Of a stretch of 64,000 nucleotides of DNA, positions 16,815-24,512 are shown in pieces. A program made the translations under genes and the position numbers. Numbering within the stretch: the first letter of the stretch is position 1; each line of letters starts with the position of its first letter. The notes below the pieces were generated by a model. The model was not told the DNA's origin. It saw only the letters and a list, made by a program, of their open reading frames with translations, and did not search any database. Source of the stretch: Streptomyces cinnabarinus (lineage in GTDB: Bacteria; Actinomycetota; Actinomycetes; Streptomycetales; Streptomycetaceae); NCBI RefSeq assembly GCF_027270315.1, contig NZ_CP114413.1, positions 9,052,001-9,116,000 on the forward strand. Reading direction: 5' to 3'.

Positions 16815-17708
16815 TCAGCGGTTGTCGTCGAGAGGGCGGTTCAGGTGGTCGGCCACACTGGTCAGGGCTGCTCCCAGCGGGAGCGCGACGCGGGTAAGGG
16901 CGTACCGGTCACCCCGGGTGGCATCCCGGTTGACGATGAGCACCGGTTTGGAGGCTTGGGATGCCTGACGGACGAACCGCAGGCCGGACATCACGGTGAG
17001 CGACGAACCCAGGACCAGCAGCGATGTCGCTTCCCGGACCAGTTGACGGCACTGTTCGACGCGCGGTGGGGGGACGGATTCACCGAAGAAGACGACGTCC
17101 GGTTTGAGGATGCCGCCGCAGATCACGCAGGGCATCACGCGGAAGTCCCCGACCTGTGCGTCGGTGAGGTCGGCATCGCCGTCAGGATTGATGCCGGCGG
17201 CCACCGGCTCGAAGCCCGCATTGGCCTCCTCCAGACGCAGGGCGAGTTCACGGCGTGAGCTGACGGCCCCGCAGGACATGCAGACGATCCGTTCGAGACT
17301 GCCGTGCAGCTGAACGACGTTGCTGCTGCCTGCGGCTTGATGCAGGCCGTCGACGTTCTGAGTGATCACACCCGAGAGCAGTCCGTGTCGCTCGAACGCG
17401 GCGACGGCCCGGTGGCCGGCGTTGGGGCGGGCACGACCGAAGGTGCGCCAGCCGAGATGGCTGCGTGCCCAGTACCGGCGGCGTGCCTGGGCGCTGGCAG
17501 TGAACTCCTGGTACGTCATCGGCGTGTGCCGGCCAAGGCTTCCGCCCTCGCCCCGGTAGTCGGGGATGCCCGACTCCGTGGAGAGGCCCGCTCCGCTGAG
17601 TACCAGCACACCGCCGGCGCTCAGGGTATCGACGACCGGTGCCAGATCCGTGGTGCCGGGCGGCAGGTCCTCGGCAGGAGCCCAGCTCAGGGTGGGGCGC
17701 ATGCGCAT
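16815..17708 (-). CDS. Sirtuin (Sir2-family NAD-dependent protein deacylase)
   Basis: A 297-residue Sir2 protein. The NAD-binding motif GAGLSTESGIPDYRGEG spans residues 39-55, TQNVDGLH is at 116-123, and the catalytic His is in LHGSL (H135). The structural zinc site is C143/C146 and C194/C197. The start was set at the ATG at 17708, with a second ATG six bases later also possible. The ribosome-binding site is weak. Actinobacterial sirtuins remove acyl groups from acetyl-CoA synthetase and other proteins. Some prokaryotic Sir2 domains serve in anti-phage NAD depletion, but this one has the full stand-alone deacylase layout. Confidence 0.93.
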   Translation of the reverse strand: MRMRPTLSWAPAEDLPPGTTDLAPVVDTLSAGGVLVLSGAGLSTESGIPDYRGEGGSLGRHTPMTYQEFTASAQARRRYWARSHLGWRTFGRARPNAGHRAVAAFERHGLLSGVITQNVDGLHQAAGSSNVVQLHGSLERIVCMSCGAVSSRRELALRLEEANAGFEPVAAGINPDGDADLTDAQVGDFRVMPCVICGGILKPDVVFFGESVPPPRVEQCRQLVREATSLLVLGSSLTVMSGLRFVRQASQASKPVLIVNRDATRGDRYALTRVALPLGAALTSVADHLNRPLDDNR

Positions 17709-17929
17709 GCCGCAAGGATACGGAATCCGTGACCGCGCGGCCCTGGTAGCCAGGCCAGGACCACGTGGACGGTGCGACGCACGCACCGTCGGAAGCGGTG
17801 CATCGGGCTGCGACGCGAAGAGCTTCCCCTCAGGCCTGGCGAATACCGCTCGCTGCTGCGCGGCGGGGTGTGCCGTCGAGGAGCCGCACGTACGTCTGGA
17901 CGCCGGCTCTTCTACGGCAGGCTGGGGAC

Positions 17930-18367
17930 ATGACCTCTTACGACGATCACGAGCTGAGCAGGGCGATCAAGGACGCCGCGTCCCCGGACTGGGCAGTGCG
18001 CGTTGCTGCCGGGCGGCAGCTTGCGATGTCCACCCGAATCGAGGAAATGGCAGATGTCCTCGTTCGCCTTCTTCTCGATGCCCAGGACACAGGAGTTACC
18101 CAGGAGACGGCCCACGCCCTGTTGGCACGCAAGGACGCCGTTGGTCTGCGTTGCGTAGTGATGGCAATGAGCCGGGTCACCGAGACCTGGACCGCGGATG
18201 AGCTCAACGCTGCCCTCAATGGCGATGCTGCCTGGATGACGGACGAGGGCACGGACCGCCTGATCTTGCAGCTGAAGGAACTGGCGGGAGATGCCGACCA
18301 CGGTGTCCGCGACGAAGCTCGTCGGATCCTCGCGCAGATCAGGCGACCCGAGGAAAGCGGTGCGTGA
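17930..18367 (+). CDS. Small HEAT-repeat-like protein of unknown function
   Basis: A 145-residue soluble protein starting at ATG 17930 after GGGGA. It is composed of short amphipathic helices (AASPDWAVRVAAGRQLAMS, TGVTQETAHALLARKD, ADHGVRDEARRILAQI) like HEAT-type repeats. Proteins of this type often occur as small immunity or scaffold proteins in Streptomyces; no toxin neighbour is visible here. Function is unassigned. Confidence 0.7.
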   Translation: MTSYDDHELSRAIKDAASPDWAVRVAAGRQLAMSTRIEEMADVLVRLLLDAQDTGVTQETAHALLARKDAVGLRCVVMAMSRVTETWTADELNAALNGDAAWMTDEGTDRLILQLKELAGDADHGVRDEARRILAQIRRPEESGA

Positions 18368-18472
18368 CCACATCGCGCCCTGATCCGCCGCGAACCACTA
18401 CAAGCAGCGCACCACCGGGCCGATCCGCCGTCGACTGGGTGCGACTCGGAGCCGAGACGGGACAATGACCCT

Positions 18473-18619
18473 TTATGCCCGGGCCAGGTGTTCGAGGAAT
18501 CGTCTGGTCAAATGGAGTCCGGTGCGCAGCGTGTCGGTGTCGTCCGCGAAGCCGATGCGCACCGTGCGCTCGATCCCGAACGCTGTACCCGGGGTGAACT
18601 TGACGCCCGCGCCGCACTG
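18473..18619 (-). pseudogene. C-terminal remnant of a class I/II aminotransferase
   Basis: The minus-strand frame, ending at TAA 18473-18475, reads CGAGVKFTPGTAFGIERTVR, then IGFADDTDTLRTGLHLTRRF. This matches the last strands and helix of fold-type I aminotransferases. No start or lysine region is left upstream, so it is a truncated relic. Confidence 0.6.
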
Positions 18620-18644
18620 AGGAGGCCCGAGGGGCTGGGGTGTT

Positions 18645-18860
18645 TCAGGCTGTCCTCAGTGCCGTGAAGGCGCTGTGCAGCAGATCGGCCGCGGACTCGG
18701 GTGGCAGGACGCGCAGGGCGGCGTAGGTCAGGACGAGTGTCACGATCGCCGTGAGACCGCCCCTGACGATGCCGGTGACGTCGGTGGTGCTGGCTTTGTC
18801 CATGGCCCGCCAGACGAGGAGTCCGAGGATGGACAGGGCCAGCACGAGGAGAATGATCAC
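18645..18860 (-). CDS. Small membrane protein
   Basis: A 71-residue protein with two hydrophobic segments, IILLVLALSILGLLVWRA at the N-terminus and LTAIVTLVLTYAALRVL in the middle, and a short soluble tail. Size and hydrophobicity support a real two-helix membrane peptide. The function is unknown. It follows the two sigma-like genes by about 95 bases on the same strand and could belong to their transcript. Confidence 0.5.
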   Translation of the reverse strand: MIILLVLALSILGLLVWRAMDKASTTDVTGIVRGGLTAIVTLVLTYAALRVLPPESAADLLHSAFTALRTA

Positions 18861-18955
18861 TTTCCTGGCTTCCTTCGATCTGTGGTCTTCACCTCTCGGC
18901 CCTGGGCGCCGGCCCTACCGGCAAAGAATCTTGGAGAAGACCACGGGCGCCGCTT

Positions 18956-19741
18956 TCATGCTCGTCGTTGCCCGATACGGCGTCGCTGTTCGGCGGCGAG
19001 CCGCTTGGCCTTGCGCCGGACTCGCTCGCCAAGTGCGTCCGGGTCGTTGGATCCGATGGTGGTTGCGGCCTCGGCCCAGGTGGTGCCCTCGCCCTCGGCA
19101 TACGCGAACACGACCGCGCGTTCGGCCGGGGCCAGGCCGCGCAGCACCGTGTTGAGCCGCTCGTCGTCGAACACACCGTCCGCTGTGCGGGTGAGCAGGT
19201 CGAGGTCGGCGGCGACCAGGTCGTGCAGCGACAGTCCGTTGCCGAGGCCGGCGTCCAGGGACAGCACCCGTCCGGCCCGGGTCCGGCGCCGCCACACCGG
19301 CACCAGCTGGCGGTGTACTGCTCGCGCCTCCGCTTTGAGGGCTCCAAGCGCGCTGGCTGGCAGGTACCCAGTGGCGAACAGGGGATCGCACCAACTACCC
19401 AATGAAGCTGTGGTCAGGGCTTCCCGCCACCGCTCGCTGCGGGCAACCGCCAGAACGCGGGAGGCGAAGCGATCGACAGCTTTGGGAGGGAGGCTTTCCC
19501 TGATTCCCAGCAGATTCTCAAGTGCTCCGCTGGCCTTACCGCGGAGCTTGAGCGCTTGGACCAGTTCGGGCTGCCGGGTGAGGTCTCCCAGCATGGACCC
19601 TCGTTCTCGGCCCCGCGTAAGGCCGTTGTCGGTGGGCGTGACGTGGAGCAGGTGAGGTGGTGCGGCCTGCCCGGAAGCCGGTGAGGATGGTGCGGGGACA
19701 ACGACCGGGAAGTGCCGCCTCGGTCCGTGCACGCTGTTCAC
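18956..19741 (-). CDS. Sigma-factor-like HTH protein, paralogue 2
   Basis: A protein of up to 261 residues that closely resembles its upstream neighbour over its last 200. Shared blocks include EARAVHRQLVPVWRRRTRAG, VLSLDAGLGNGLSLHDLV and RGLAPAERAVVFAYAEGEGT. The last resembles sigma-70 region 4, with a basic stretch after it (ERVRRKAKRLAAEQ). The GTG at 19741 overlaps the preceding stop (GTGA), giving translational coupling; an internal ATG near 19593 is an alternative start. The pair arose by tandem duplication. A DNA-binding role is inferred from the HTH-like end; no sigma region 2 is recognised. Confidence 0.65.
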   Translation of the reverse strand: MNSVHGPRRHFPVVVPAPSSPASGQAAPPHLLHVTPTDNGLTRGRERGSMLGDLTRQPELVQALKLRGKASGALENLLGIRESLPPKAVDRFASRVLAVARSERWREALTTASLGSWCDPLFATGYLPASALGALKAEARAVHRQLVPVWRRRTRAGRVLSLDAGLGNGLSLHDLVAADLDLLTRTADGVFDDERLNTVLRGLAPAERAVVFAYAEGEGTTWAEAATTIGSNDPDALGERVRRKAKRLAAEQRRRIGQRRA

Positions 19742-20703
19742 CGCTGCCGCTCCCCACCGAGGAGAGCCGACGAGATGGCATCATGTCGCGCGGCAGCACG
19801 ACGCGCCTGCTCTCTGGCGAGCCGCTTGGCCTTTCGGCGGACCCGCTCGCCGAACATCTCGGGCTCGTCAGCGCCGGCCACGGTCGCGGCCTCCGTCCAA
19901 GTGGCCCCATCGCCCTCGGCGTAGGCGAACACCACCTGCCGCTCCGTCTCGTTGAGACCACGCAGCACCATGTTCAGCCGCTCGTCCTCGAACACTCCGT
20001 CTGCCGTGTGGGAGAGACTGCGGAAGTCGTCGGCGACCAGGTCGTGAAGTGACAGGCCGCCGAGGTCGGCGTCCAGGGACAGCACTCGACCGTGCCGCGT
20101 GCGCCGCCGCCACAGCGGCACCAACTGCCGGTGCAGCGTACGAGCTTCGGCTCTCAACGCGGTCACCGCGCTGGTAGACGACAGACGGTCCCCGCGTTCC
20201 AGGGGCGCCGTCCAGTCTCCGAGAAGTGCCGTCGAGACCGCTTCGCGCCAGCGCTCGCTTGTCGGCAGGGCCAAGTGCTTCGACGCGACTGCGTCCAGCG
20301 CATTCCTGCGGAACTCCGGCTGCTGCCACGTGTCGATGGAGGACTGGGCGGCAAACCGACTTCCGGCACCCAAAGCGCTTCCCAACCTCACTAGCTCGGG
20401 AAGCTGTTGAAAGGGAGGTGTGGTCACCAGGAGACGCACCCCGAGGAGCAGCGTCAGGTCGCGCGGACCTTCACTCGGCGCGCTCCGCATGGGGACCATG
20501 GCCTTGAGCGCATCAAACCCGCTGGATACTCTTGCGAACCCTTCTCCTTCCCATCGCACCAGCGTGAGATTTTCAAAGAGGTTGTTCTTCGGGATCTCAG
20601 GCGTGGCCTTCTCTGTGGGATGGGCGACCAACATGTACTCAGCGGTGCCTGACTCGTCGGTCATATGGGCCATCGGCGGGACTCCCGCGGGCGCTTCGGC
20701 CAC
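19738..20703 (-). CDS. Sigma-factor-like HTH protein, paralogue 1
   Basis: A 321-residue protein. The first 110 residues are unlike the paralogue (KNNLFENLTLVRWEGEGFAR). The remainder aligns with it, including ERWREAVSTALLGDW, EARTLHRQLVPLWRRRTRHG, SLHDLVADDF and the region-4-like RGLNETERQVVFAYAEGDGA. A basic tail rich in Arg/Lys/Ala follows. It leads a two-gene coupled unit with the shorter copy. The duplicated C-terminal module suggests two related transcription regulators, perhaps with different N-terminal sensing parts. The target is unknown. Confidence 0.65.
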   Translation of the reverse strand: MAEAPAGVPPMAHMTDESGTAEYMLVAHPTEKATPEIPKNNLFENLTLVRWEGEGFARVSSGFDALKAMVPMRSAPSEGPRDLTLLLGVRLLVTTPPFQQLPELVRLGSALGAGSRFAAQSSIDTWQQPEFRRNALDAVASKHLALPTSERWREAVSTALLGDWTAPLERGDRLSSTSAVTALRAEARTLHRQLVPLWRRRTRHGRVLSLDADLGGLSLHDLVADDFRSLSHTADGVFEDERLNMVLRGLNETERQVVFAYAEGDGATWTEAATVAGADEPEMFGERVRRKAKRLAREQARRAAARHDAISSALLGGERQR

Positions 20704-20836
20704 CGTGCTACTCCTTAGGACGCTCTGCTCTCTGCATTACGGCTCCTGCGGACGGTACGAGCGGCAAAGAACTCCACGCGTGTGACTCAGCTCACATGGA
20801 GCTGGTCTGCTCGGCGCTCTCAAGGTCTCATGGCGC

Positions 20837-21211
20837 GTGCGATGGCCAGCGGGCACGAAAGAGGCCCGTGCGGCTGGCCGGGAGCGGGCGGAGCGGGCGC
20901 GGCAGGAGGCTGCGGACGCCCAAGCGGTGCGGCAGGAGCTGCCGTGCGAGGGCTGCGGTCAGGAATGCTCGGCTGGGCTGTGCGAGGACTGCGGATACCC
21001 GGCGCCGGACACCGGAGCCCTGGTCGTGGAGGCCGGGCTGGTCGCGGCGACCTGGGCGGCCGACCCGGGCGACGCTGCAGACGTCGCTGCGGTGGCCGCC
21101 CACGTCCGCGCGACGCTGGAAGCCGACATCGAGGCCGCCCGGAAGCAGTTCCTGGACCTGGTGGATCCGGGCGAGCGGGAGGCGAACCCGATGGGCAGAC
21201 GGCGCCCGTGA
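20837..21211 (+). CDS. Zinc-ribbon protein, possibly a fragment
   Basis: A 124-residue frame with a basic helical start (KEARAAGRERAERARQEAAD), a four-Cys ribbon (CEGCGQECSAGLCEDCG) and a helical acidic end (AAHVRATLEADIEAARKQFL). The ribbon and the following VEAGLVAATWAADPGD recur in hypothetical proteins of Streptomyces mobile DNA. The start is uncertain and the C-terminus may be cut short, so this may be part of a larger decayed gene. Confidence 0.45.
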   Translation: MRWPAGTKEARAAGRERAERARQEAADAQAVRQELPCEGCGQECSAGLCEDCGYPAPDTGALVVEAGLVAATWAADPGDAADVAAVAAHVRATLEADIEAARKQFLDLVDPGEREANPMGRRRP

Positions 21212-21622
21212 CCGCATACCGCGCAGGCACCGGTTTTGGCGGTGGGTGATGGTGTTGTGTGGGGGGAGTGGATTTCTCTGCAACTGGGTTGCGTTGAAAG
21301 GGTGTTGGTCGGGCGGCAAGCTTGCTCCTGCCCGCCCGGTCGCGGGTACGCCGGCAGGTGGGCGCGGTGGGCGTTGTTGCTGTCCCGGGCCGCTGTCATC
21401 CAGACGCTGTTGAAAGGTGCGTCGAGCATGCGGCTTTGACCTGTCCCCGGCCTCGGCTTGCCAGGGTCGGTGAGGGGCTCAACCTCTTGGCCGCCCGGCG
21501 GTCTTGGTGGCCAAGGCGTAGTTCTGCCGTAACCGTTCAGGTCCAGCCGGAGCCCCTATGTCTCGGGGGTGCGGGCCGGCTGCACCAAATCCCCGTATTT
21601 TGACGAGCATTGGAGATGTGCT
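21212..21622. other. No gene recognised
   Basis: Intergenic, with the promoter and leader of the secreted-protein gene at its right end. No supported coding, RNA or repeat feature was seen. Confidence 0.4.
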
Positions 21623-22057
21623 ATGCGTGTGAGCCGGAAGCTTGCATCCCTCGGCGTGACGGCTGTTGCCGCGGCGGGCCTGTCCCTGGGCACGGCGCCG
21701 CAGGCGAACGCCGCGGCGGGTCTGACCTGTCCTAACTCGCAGGACTACTGCATGCAGTTCTACTACAACAGCAGCTACAAGGGCTCGTACACCATGTTCA
21801 CGGGCTTTGACCACTACAGCCTGGACGGCTACAAGTTCCTTTCCGGCGGGGCGGGTCAGGGCCAGTACGTGAAGAACAATGCCGCGTCGGCGTGGAACTT
21901 GTCCTACTACAACCTGGTCATCTACTACAACAGCAACCTCGCGGGCGCATGTGACTCGATCCCGAAGATGGACGGGGCGTCGCAGCTCAAGAACACGTAC
22001 AACGAGAACGCGTCCTTCGGCTACGGCCGTTACGACGGCAACTGCTACAAGTTCTGA
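21623..22057 (+). CDS. Secreted peptidase-inhibitor I36-like protein
   Basis: A 144-residue exported protein. ATG 21623 follows GGAG and gives a clear signal peptide (basic RVSRKLA, hydrophobic core, cleavage near PQANA-AAG). The mature part is Tyr/Asn-rich with four Cys (TCPNSQDYC, AGACDSI, GNCYKF) and repeated YYNSSYKG / YYNSNLAG motifs. This matches the beta/gamma-crystallin-like fold of I36-type metalloprotease inhibitors from Streptomyces. The next gene, a lipoprotein, begins five bases after its stop. Confidence 0.75.
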   Translation: MRVSRKLASLGVTAVAAAGLSLGTAPQANAAAGLTCPNSQDYCMQFYYNSSYKGSYTMFTGFDHYSLDGYKFLSGGAGQGQYVKNNAASAWNLSYYNLVIYYNSNLAGACDSIPKMDGASQLKNTYNENASFGYGRYDGNCYKF

Positions 22058-22062
22058 CACGT

Positions 22063-22974
22063 ATGCGACGCCTGGCACCCGTATGCCTGGTCCTGGCCGC
22101 CGCCCTGCTCGGCTGCTCCTCAGGGAGCGGCTCGGGCGAGGGGGGCGGCCAGGGAGGGGCCGCGACGAATCCGCCCGCACCGAGCGGCAGTGCGGCGCCG
22201 GAGCAGCAGGTTTCCTACATGGACCGGCTGCCCATCGCCCGGTACAGCTACACCGACACCGAGACCGCCACGATCGAGTCCGCCGAGCAGATACTGACGC
22301 AGCGCTGCCTGCACTCCTTCGGCATCGACTACGAACCGCCTCAGCAGGACACCCGGTCGCCCGCGCCCGCCGACCGCCGCTATGGGCTGGCCAGCGCGGA
22401 CGAGGCAGCACGCCTTGGCTACCACCCCGACCTCGGCCCCCTTCCCGAGGCTCCGGGTCTGACAGATGAGGAGCTGCGGGTGTTCTACGGCAGCCGGCAG
22501 GCCGACCCGGCCGGTGGCGAGCGGATCGTGTACAAGGGGAAGGAAGTTCCCGCCAGAGGCTGCCTGGGCCAGTCGGTGGCGAAGCTCGCGAAGTACGACC
22601 ATCCGCAGGCCGCCCAGATCGCCCGCCGCATCTCCACGCAGAGCTACGAGGACGCCCTGACCGAGCCGTCGGTCCAGAAGGGCTTTGGTGCGTGGTCGGC
22701 GTGTATGGAGGAGGCCGGGTTCCGCTATGCGTCGCCGCTTCAGCCGCTGAACGACAAGGCGTTCAAGGGCGAAGACGTCTCCGCGAAGGAGAAGCAGACC
22801 GCGGCAGCGGATGTCGGGTGCAAGGAGGAGACGGGCCTGCTCGACATTTGGTTCAAGGCCGAATCGGCGCTCCAGCAGGCGGACATCGACAAGAACACTG
22901 CGGTCCTGAAGGAACTGCGTACGGCTCATCGCCAGAGGGTTGAGGCAGCGCGCCGTGTCGTTGCTGCGGGGTAG
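22063..22974 (+). CDS. Lipoprotein of unknown function
   Basis: A 303-residue protein with a lipoprotein signal: MRRLA, a hydrophobic stretch and the lipobox LLGC at residues 15-18, followed by a Ser/Gly/Pro-rich linker. The mature domain has three further Cys-containing blocks (TQRCLHSFGIDY, ARGCLGQSVAKLA, WSACMEEAGFRY, VGCKEETGLLD) typical of actinobacterial lipoproteins of unknown role. It starts five bases after the I36-like gene and is surely co-transcribed with it. Confidence 0.8.
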   Translation: MRRLAPVCLVLAAALLGCSSGSGSGEGGGQGGAATNPPAPSGSAAPEQQVSYMDRLPIARYSYTDTETATIESAEQILTQRCLHSFGIDYEPPQQDTRSPAPADRRYGLASADEAARLGYHPDLGPLPEAPGLTDEELRVFYGSRQADPAGGERIVYKGKEVPARGCLGQSVAKLAKYDHPQAAQIARRISTQSYEDALTEPSVQKGFGAWSACMEEAGFRYASPLQPLNDKAFKGEDVSAKEKQTAAADVGCKEETGLLDIWFKAESALQQADIDKNTAVLKELRTAHRQRVEAARRVVAAG

Positions 22975-23290
22975 CTGCGTGGGTGGGGCGCCGCAGTGGT
23001 CTCGTTGAGCGGGGCGGTGCGCGGCGGCTGCCGGTGGAGGCCCGGGTGCTTGCTGGTGGCGACGTCAGGACAAGGTCTGCTTAGTCAGTCAAGGCTGTTC
23101 AGCCGTTCCTGCCAGGCTGCTTGAGGATCATTCACCGCAGCGGCTTGCTCTACGGTGGGGAGGCGGGGCGATCGGCGCTTGTGACTATCGCTGGCGCCGC
23201 AGGCGTTCTGGTTCATGGAACTGTGGTCAGTGCCGGTTTCAGCGAGCGCCGTCGTGGTCTCGCGGACCCGCTGCCGGGGCGCTCAGGTCA
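22975..23290. other. No gene recognised
   Basis: Intergenic between convergent genes. No clear terminator stem or coding sequence was identified. Confidence 0.4.
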
Positions 23291-23680
23291 TCAGTCGGCG
23301 GCCTTCCAGGTACGTAGCTGGCGGGCGATCAGGCCGACCCCCATTGTGCCGGAGGCCGCATCCCGCACGAGAGTGGCCGCTTCTTTGGGTGGGTAGTCGA
23401 GGCGGTACCCGTTCAGGGTGAGGTATGCCTCTGCGGAGTGCCAGGCGAAGGCTTCGTTGGAGTGCTCCAGCGGTGGCAGTCTCACCAGCGTCTGCAGCAG
23501 CGCGGCCGCTTTGAGGTACACGGACCCGTAGACGTCGCGTTCCAGAGCCCGGGCGTTGGCCCGGGCTACGGCCGCGTACAGCGGGCCGAGATCGTCCACC
23601 TGTGGATCGCCAGGCAGCAACTCGGCGGCGTGCAGAAGGAAGGTCACATCAAGCGGGTGGAGCGGTTCGTGCTGCGTCAC
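23291..23680 (-). CDS. Fic/Doc-family toxin-like protein with altered catalytic motif
   Basis: A 129-residue protein with Doc-like layout: N-terminal LDVTFLLHAAELL, a helix KAAALLQTLVRL, and the loop-helix where the Fic motif HxFxxGN(K/R)R should sit. Here it reads PPLEHSNEAFAWHSAEAYL, so the catalytic His is Pro and the basic residues after Asn are Glu-Ala. It ends with LNGYRLDYPP, as in Doc. The GTG start overlaps the stop of the ribbon-helix-helix gene. Either it belongs to a divergent actinobacterial subfamily with different chemistry or it has lost AMP/phosphotransfer activity. Confidence 0.7.
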   Translation of the reverse strand: MTQHEPLHPLDVTFLLHAAELLPGDPQVDDLGPLYAAVARANARALERDVYGSVYLKAAALLQTLVRLPPLEHSNEAFAWHSAEAYLTLNGYRLDYPPKEAATLVRDAASGTMGVGLIARQLRTWKAAD

Positions 23681-23976
23681 GCGGCGTGACCCCGATTCTC
23701 CTGCCCCTCAATTTCCTGCCGTGCAGCCAGTTCCACGGCGCGCCGCTCCTGGCTGGGATCTGCCGCGCCGGCCCCCTCGGTGAAAGCGTCGCCACTGCGG
23801 GACATCGATGCTCTGAACGCCTCGAGGTAGCGGGCCTCTACGGCAGTGGCGCGATCGTAGGCGGCGGACAGGATGTACTCCTGCAAGCTGACCCCAGCCT
23901 GCCGTGCGGCGGCCTCGATCGCGGCGCGCTGGGCCGGATCGGGGAAACGTAGGTTCATGGCCTTGGGCTGAGACAT
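23677..23976 (-). CDS. Ribbon-helix-helix antitoxin-like protein
   Basis: A 99-residue protein. The N-terminal part (MNLRFPDPAQRAAIEAAARQ, then GVSLQEYILSAAYDRA) is a ribbon-helix-helix DNA-binding domain. The charged C-terminal half would wrap the toxin. It precedes and overlaps the Fic/Doc-like gene (GTGA), the normal order for antitoxin-toxin operons. The start ATG at 23976 lies at the end of an inverted repeat that also contains the ribosome-binding site, which fits autoregulation. Confidence 0.78.
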   Translation of the reverse strand: MSQPKAMNLRFPDPAQRAAIEAAARQAGVSLQEYILSAAYDRATAVEARYLEAFRASMSRSGDAFTEGAGAADPSQERRAVELAARQEIEGQENRGHAA

Positions 23977-23992
23977 GGTACCTCCAGTACCA
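23976..23992 (-). promoter_or_regulatory. Inverted repeat over the antitoxin ribosome-binding site
   Basis: TGGTAC and GTACCA (23976-23981 and 23987-23992) flank a five-base loop. On the coding strand the loop is TGGAG, the Shine-Dalgarno sequence, and the repeat ends at the T of the start codon. It could be the antitoxin operator, an RNA hairpin that hides the ribosome-binding site, or both. Confidence 0.6.
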
Positions 23993-24128
23993 CATCGGGG
24001 GCCAGCCCTGCAGGCTCCGGGGCGGGGAAGACCCCAAACCCGAATCGTCCGTGGTTTCTCAATACGAGGAAGCATTCCAGCACTGAGCACACCGACAATG
24101 TGCAATATGCCGCGAGCGGTGAAAGTGG

Positions 24129-24500
24129 TTGAGAAACGCGTCCGCCGCTGACAAAGCTGCAGGAAGAGGCGTGGTCAAGGTCCTGCCGACCGCATCGGTA
24201 CTGTGCGGCAACTGGGCCCGGGGCCGTGCTGCGGTCATGCCGGACGGTCAGGTCACCCCCTGCGTACTGGGGCGGTTCCTCCCTGCTGGCGACGTGAAGA
24301 CTCAGGGCCTGGCGGCCGTATTCGCCTCCCCGAAGTGGGCCGAGGTCGCTGCCGTCATCCCGGCCCGGACTCGGTCCGGTTGCACGCCGGACGAGGATTC
24401 CTGCATGCCCTCGCCTGGCGCAGCCAAGGGAGCTTGCACGCCGGCCGACTCGAACGACTGCGATCCGGCCAACACCGAAGCGTGTGACCCGGCGTACTAG
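24129..24500 (+). pseudogene. C-terminal (SPASM) remnant of a radical SAM peptide-modifying protein
   Basis: The frame encodes about 120 residues resembling the SPASM end of radical SAM enzymes that modify ribosomal peptides: GRAAVMPDGQVTPCVLGRFL, then a Cys-rich tail (CTPDEDSCMPSP, NDCDPANTEACDPAY). The radical SAM core with CxxxCxxC is absent, and an in-frame stop lies immediately upstream. The first SPASM motif reads CGNWARG, with Trp where the second cluster Cys is expected. It is therefore probably inactive. It precedes the PIMT-like methyltransferase by 12 bases, so the pair looks like the residue of a peptide-modification cluster. Confidence 0.6.
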
Positions 24501-24512
24501 GAGACTGATCCT

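Noticed and set aside
16815..17708. Sirtuin as part of a Sir2-based anti-phage system
   Set aside because: It is a stand-alone deacylase of normal length with an intact zinc site and no ARGONAUTE, HerA or other partner gene beside it.
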